From positions 62,001 to 126,000 of the forward strand of contig SCKK01000001.1 in NCBI GenBank assembly GCA_004124475.1: a stretch of 64,000 nt of DNA. Direction: 5' to 3'. Source of the stretch: Fidelibacterota bacterium. Its GTDB lineage: Bacteria > Fidelibacterota > Marinisomatia > Marinisomatales > SCKK01. Numbering within the stretch: position 1 is the first letter of the stretch; each line of letters starts with the position of its first letter. Shown here piece by piece: positions 63,599-64,000 of the stretch. Both the position numbers and the translations under genes were made by a program. The notes below the pieces were generated by a model that was not told the DNA's origin, did no database searches, and saw only the letters and a program-made list of their open reading frames with translations.

Positions 63599-64000
63599 AT
63601 GATTCGAGTTGGGATTGGGTATGATGTCCATCGATTGGAGGTGGGTGAAAAGCTTGTATTAGGTGGGGTGGAAATTCCCTTTGAGAAGGGGTCGGTGGGT
63701 CATTCGGATGGCGATGTGCTGTGCCATGCAATTGTGGATGCCTTGTTGGGTGCAGCAAACTTAGGTGATATCGGGCAGTACTTTCCTAGTGAAGATGACA
63801 CGTGGAGAGGGGTATCAAGTTTGATCTTTTTGAGGAAAGCTGCCGAGGAAATCAGGAAAAAGGGATTTGAGATTGTGCATATCGACTGCACGGTGGTTCT
63901 CCAAGAGCCAAAAATAAGGTCATACATTTCTGATATAAAATCTAAAATGGGTGAAGCTCTGGAAATTGAGAATAATTGTATTTCCGTGAAAGCCACGACA
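63599..64000 (+). CDS. ispF: 2-C-methyl-D-erythritol 2,4-cyclodiphosphate synthase IspF (3' end outside the window)
   Basis: The next MEP-pathway gene is open from ATG 63599 to the window end, 134 codons out of the usual 155-160. It shows RVGIGYDVHRLE (metal Asp and His), HSDGDVLCHAIVDALLGAA (metal His), LGDIGQYFPSED and a conserved EPKIRSYISDI stretch. It lies directly behind ispD, the usual order. Confidence 0.95.
   Translation, partial: MIRVGIGYDVHRLEVGEKLVLGGVEIPFEKGSVGHSDGDVLCHAIVDALLGAANLGDIGQYFPSEDDTWRGVSSLIFLRKAAEEIRKKGFEIVHIDCTVVLQEPKIRSYISDIKSKMGEALEIENNCISVKATT

Overview
The window is about 64 kb of an AT-leaning bacterial genome (roughly 40-42% GC by eye). It most resembles a member of the FCB group close to Marinimicrobia (SAR406) or similar lineages. 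The grounds are a 2120-residue SprA translocon of the type IX secretion system (T9SS), PorV/PorQ-type barrels, exported proteins ending in a T9SS-type sorting domain, a DUF5916 barrel and two KorAB-type 2-oxoacid:ferredoxin oxidoreductases. The taxonomic call is inference from gene content, not from a marker phylogeny.

Layout. Positions 1-1.1 kb hold the end of a DNA methyltransferase followed by a TdeIII-type restriction endonuclease. From 2.4 to 16.3 kb lie housekeeping genes: korAB, fumC, a class A penicillin-binding protein, pyrimidine-nucleoside phosphorylase, an LptF/G permease, a 2x[4Fe-4S] ferredoxin, an FGGY kinase, an HD-domain protein, a LON-substrate-domain protein and a Rieske protein. 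A collapsed elbB pseudogene follows. From 16.8 to 24.6 kb are an SppA protease fused to an outer-membrane-like N-terminal domain, queG, a Nudix hydrolase, a TPR protein, a toxin-first PIN-domain pair and two exported proteins. From 24.7 to 46 kb is the cell-surface region: a chimeric pseudogene, a secreted nuclease with a sorting domain, a divergent polysaccharide deacetylase, two PorV-like barrels, a propeller protein, a lipoprotein, an M28 peptidase, SprA and a DUF5916 protein. rdgB and tRNA-Phe also lie in this stretch. A second korAB pair occupies 46.1-48.9 kb. An AT-rich accessory island at about 49-55.6 kb holds a three-gene operon with a GHKL-type ATPase and a Panacea-type toxin-antitoxin pair flanked by 140-bp direct repeats. 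The window ends with uvrA, tkt, ruvB, queA, ispD and the start of ispF.

How the genes work together. The two KorAB enzymes and the ferredoxin point to ferredoxin-linked 2-oxoacid metabolism, with fumarase in the TCA cycle. SprA, the PorV-like barrels and the sorting-tail proteins form an outer-membrane export theme. QueG and QueA both act in queuosine synthesis, and IspD and IspF in the MEP isoprenoid pathway.

The most unusual aspect is the density of small intergenic structures. These include palindromes of the TCCCGAT-N3-ATCGGGA type, word-like terminal inverted repeats around an orphan DUF559 nuclease gene and around a four-helix-bundle gene, a tRNA-Phe 3' duplicate with a displaced terminator, and a heptamer repeat that sits over the missing start codon of the M28 peptidase. 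The best candidates for an undescribed system are the GHKL-ATPase operon at 49.5-52.7 kb and the inverted-repeat cassettes at 30.56-31.03 kb and 34.82-35.63 kb.
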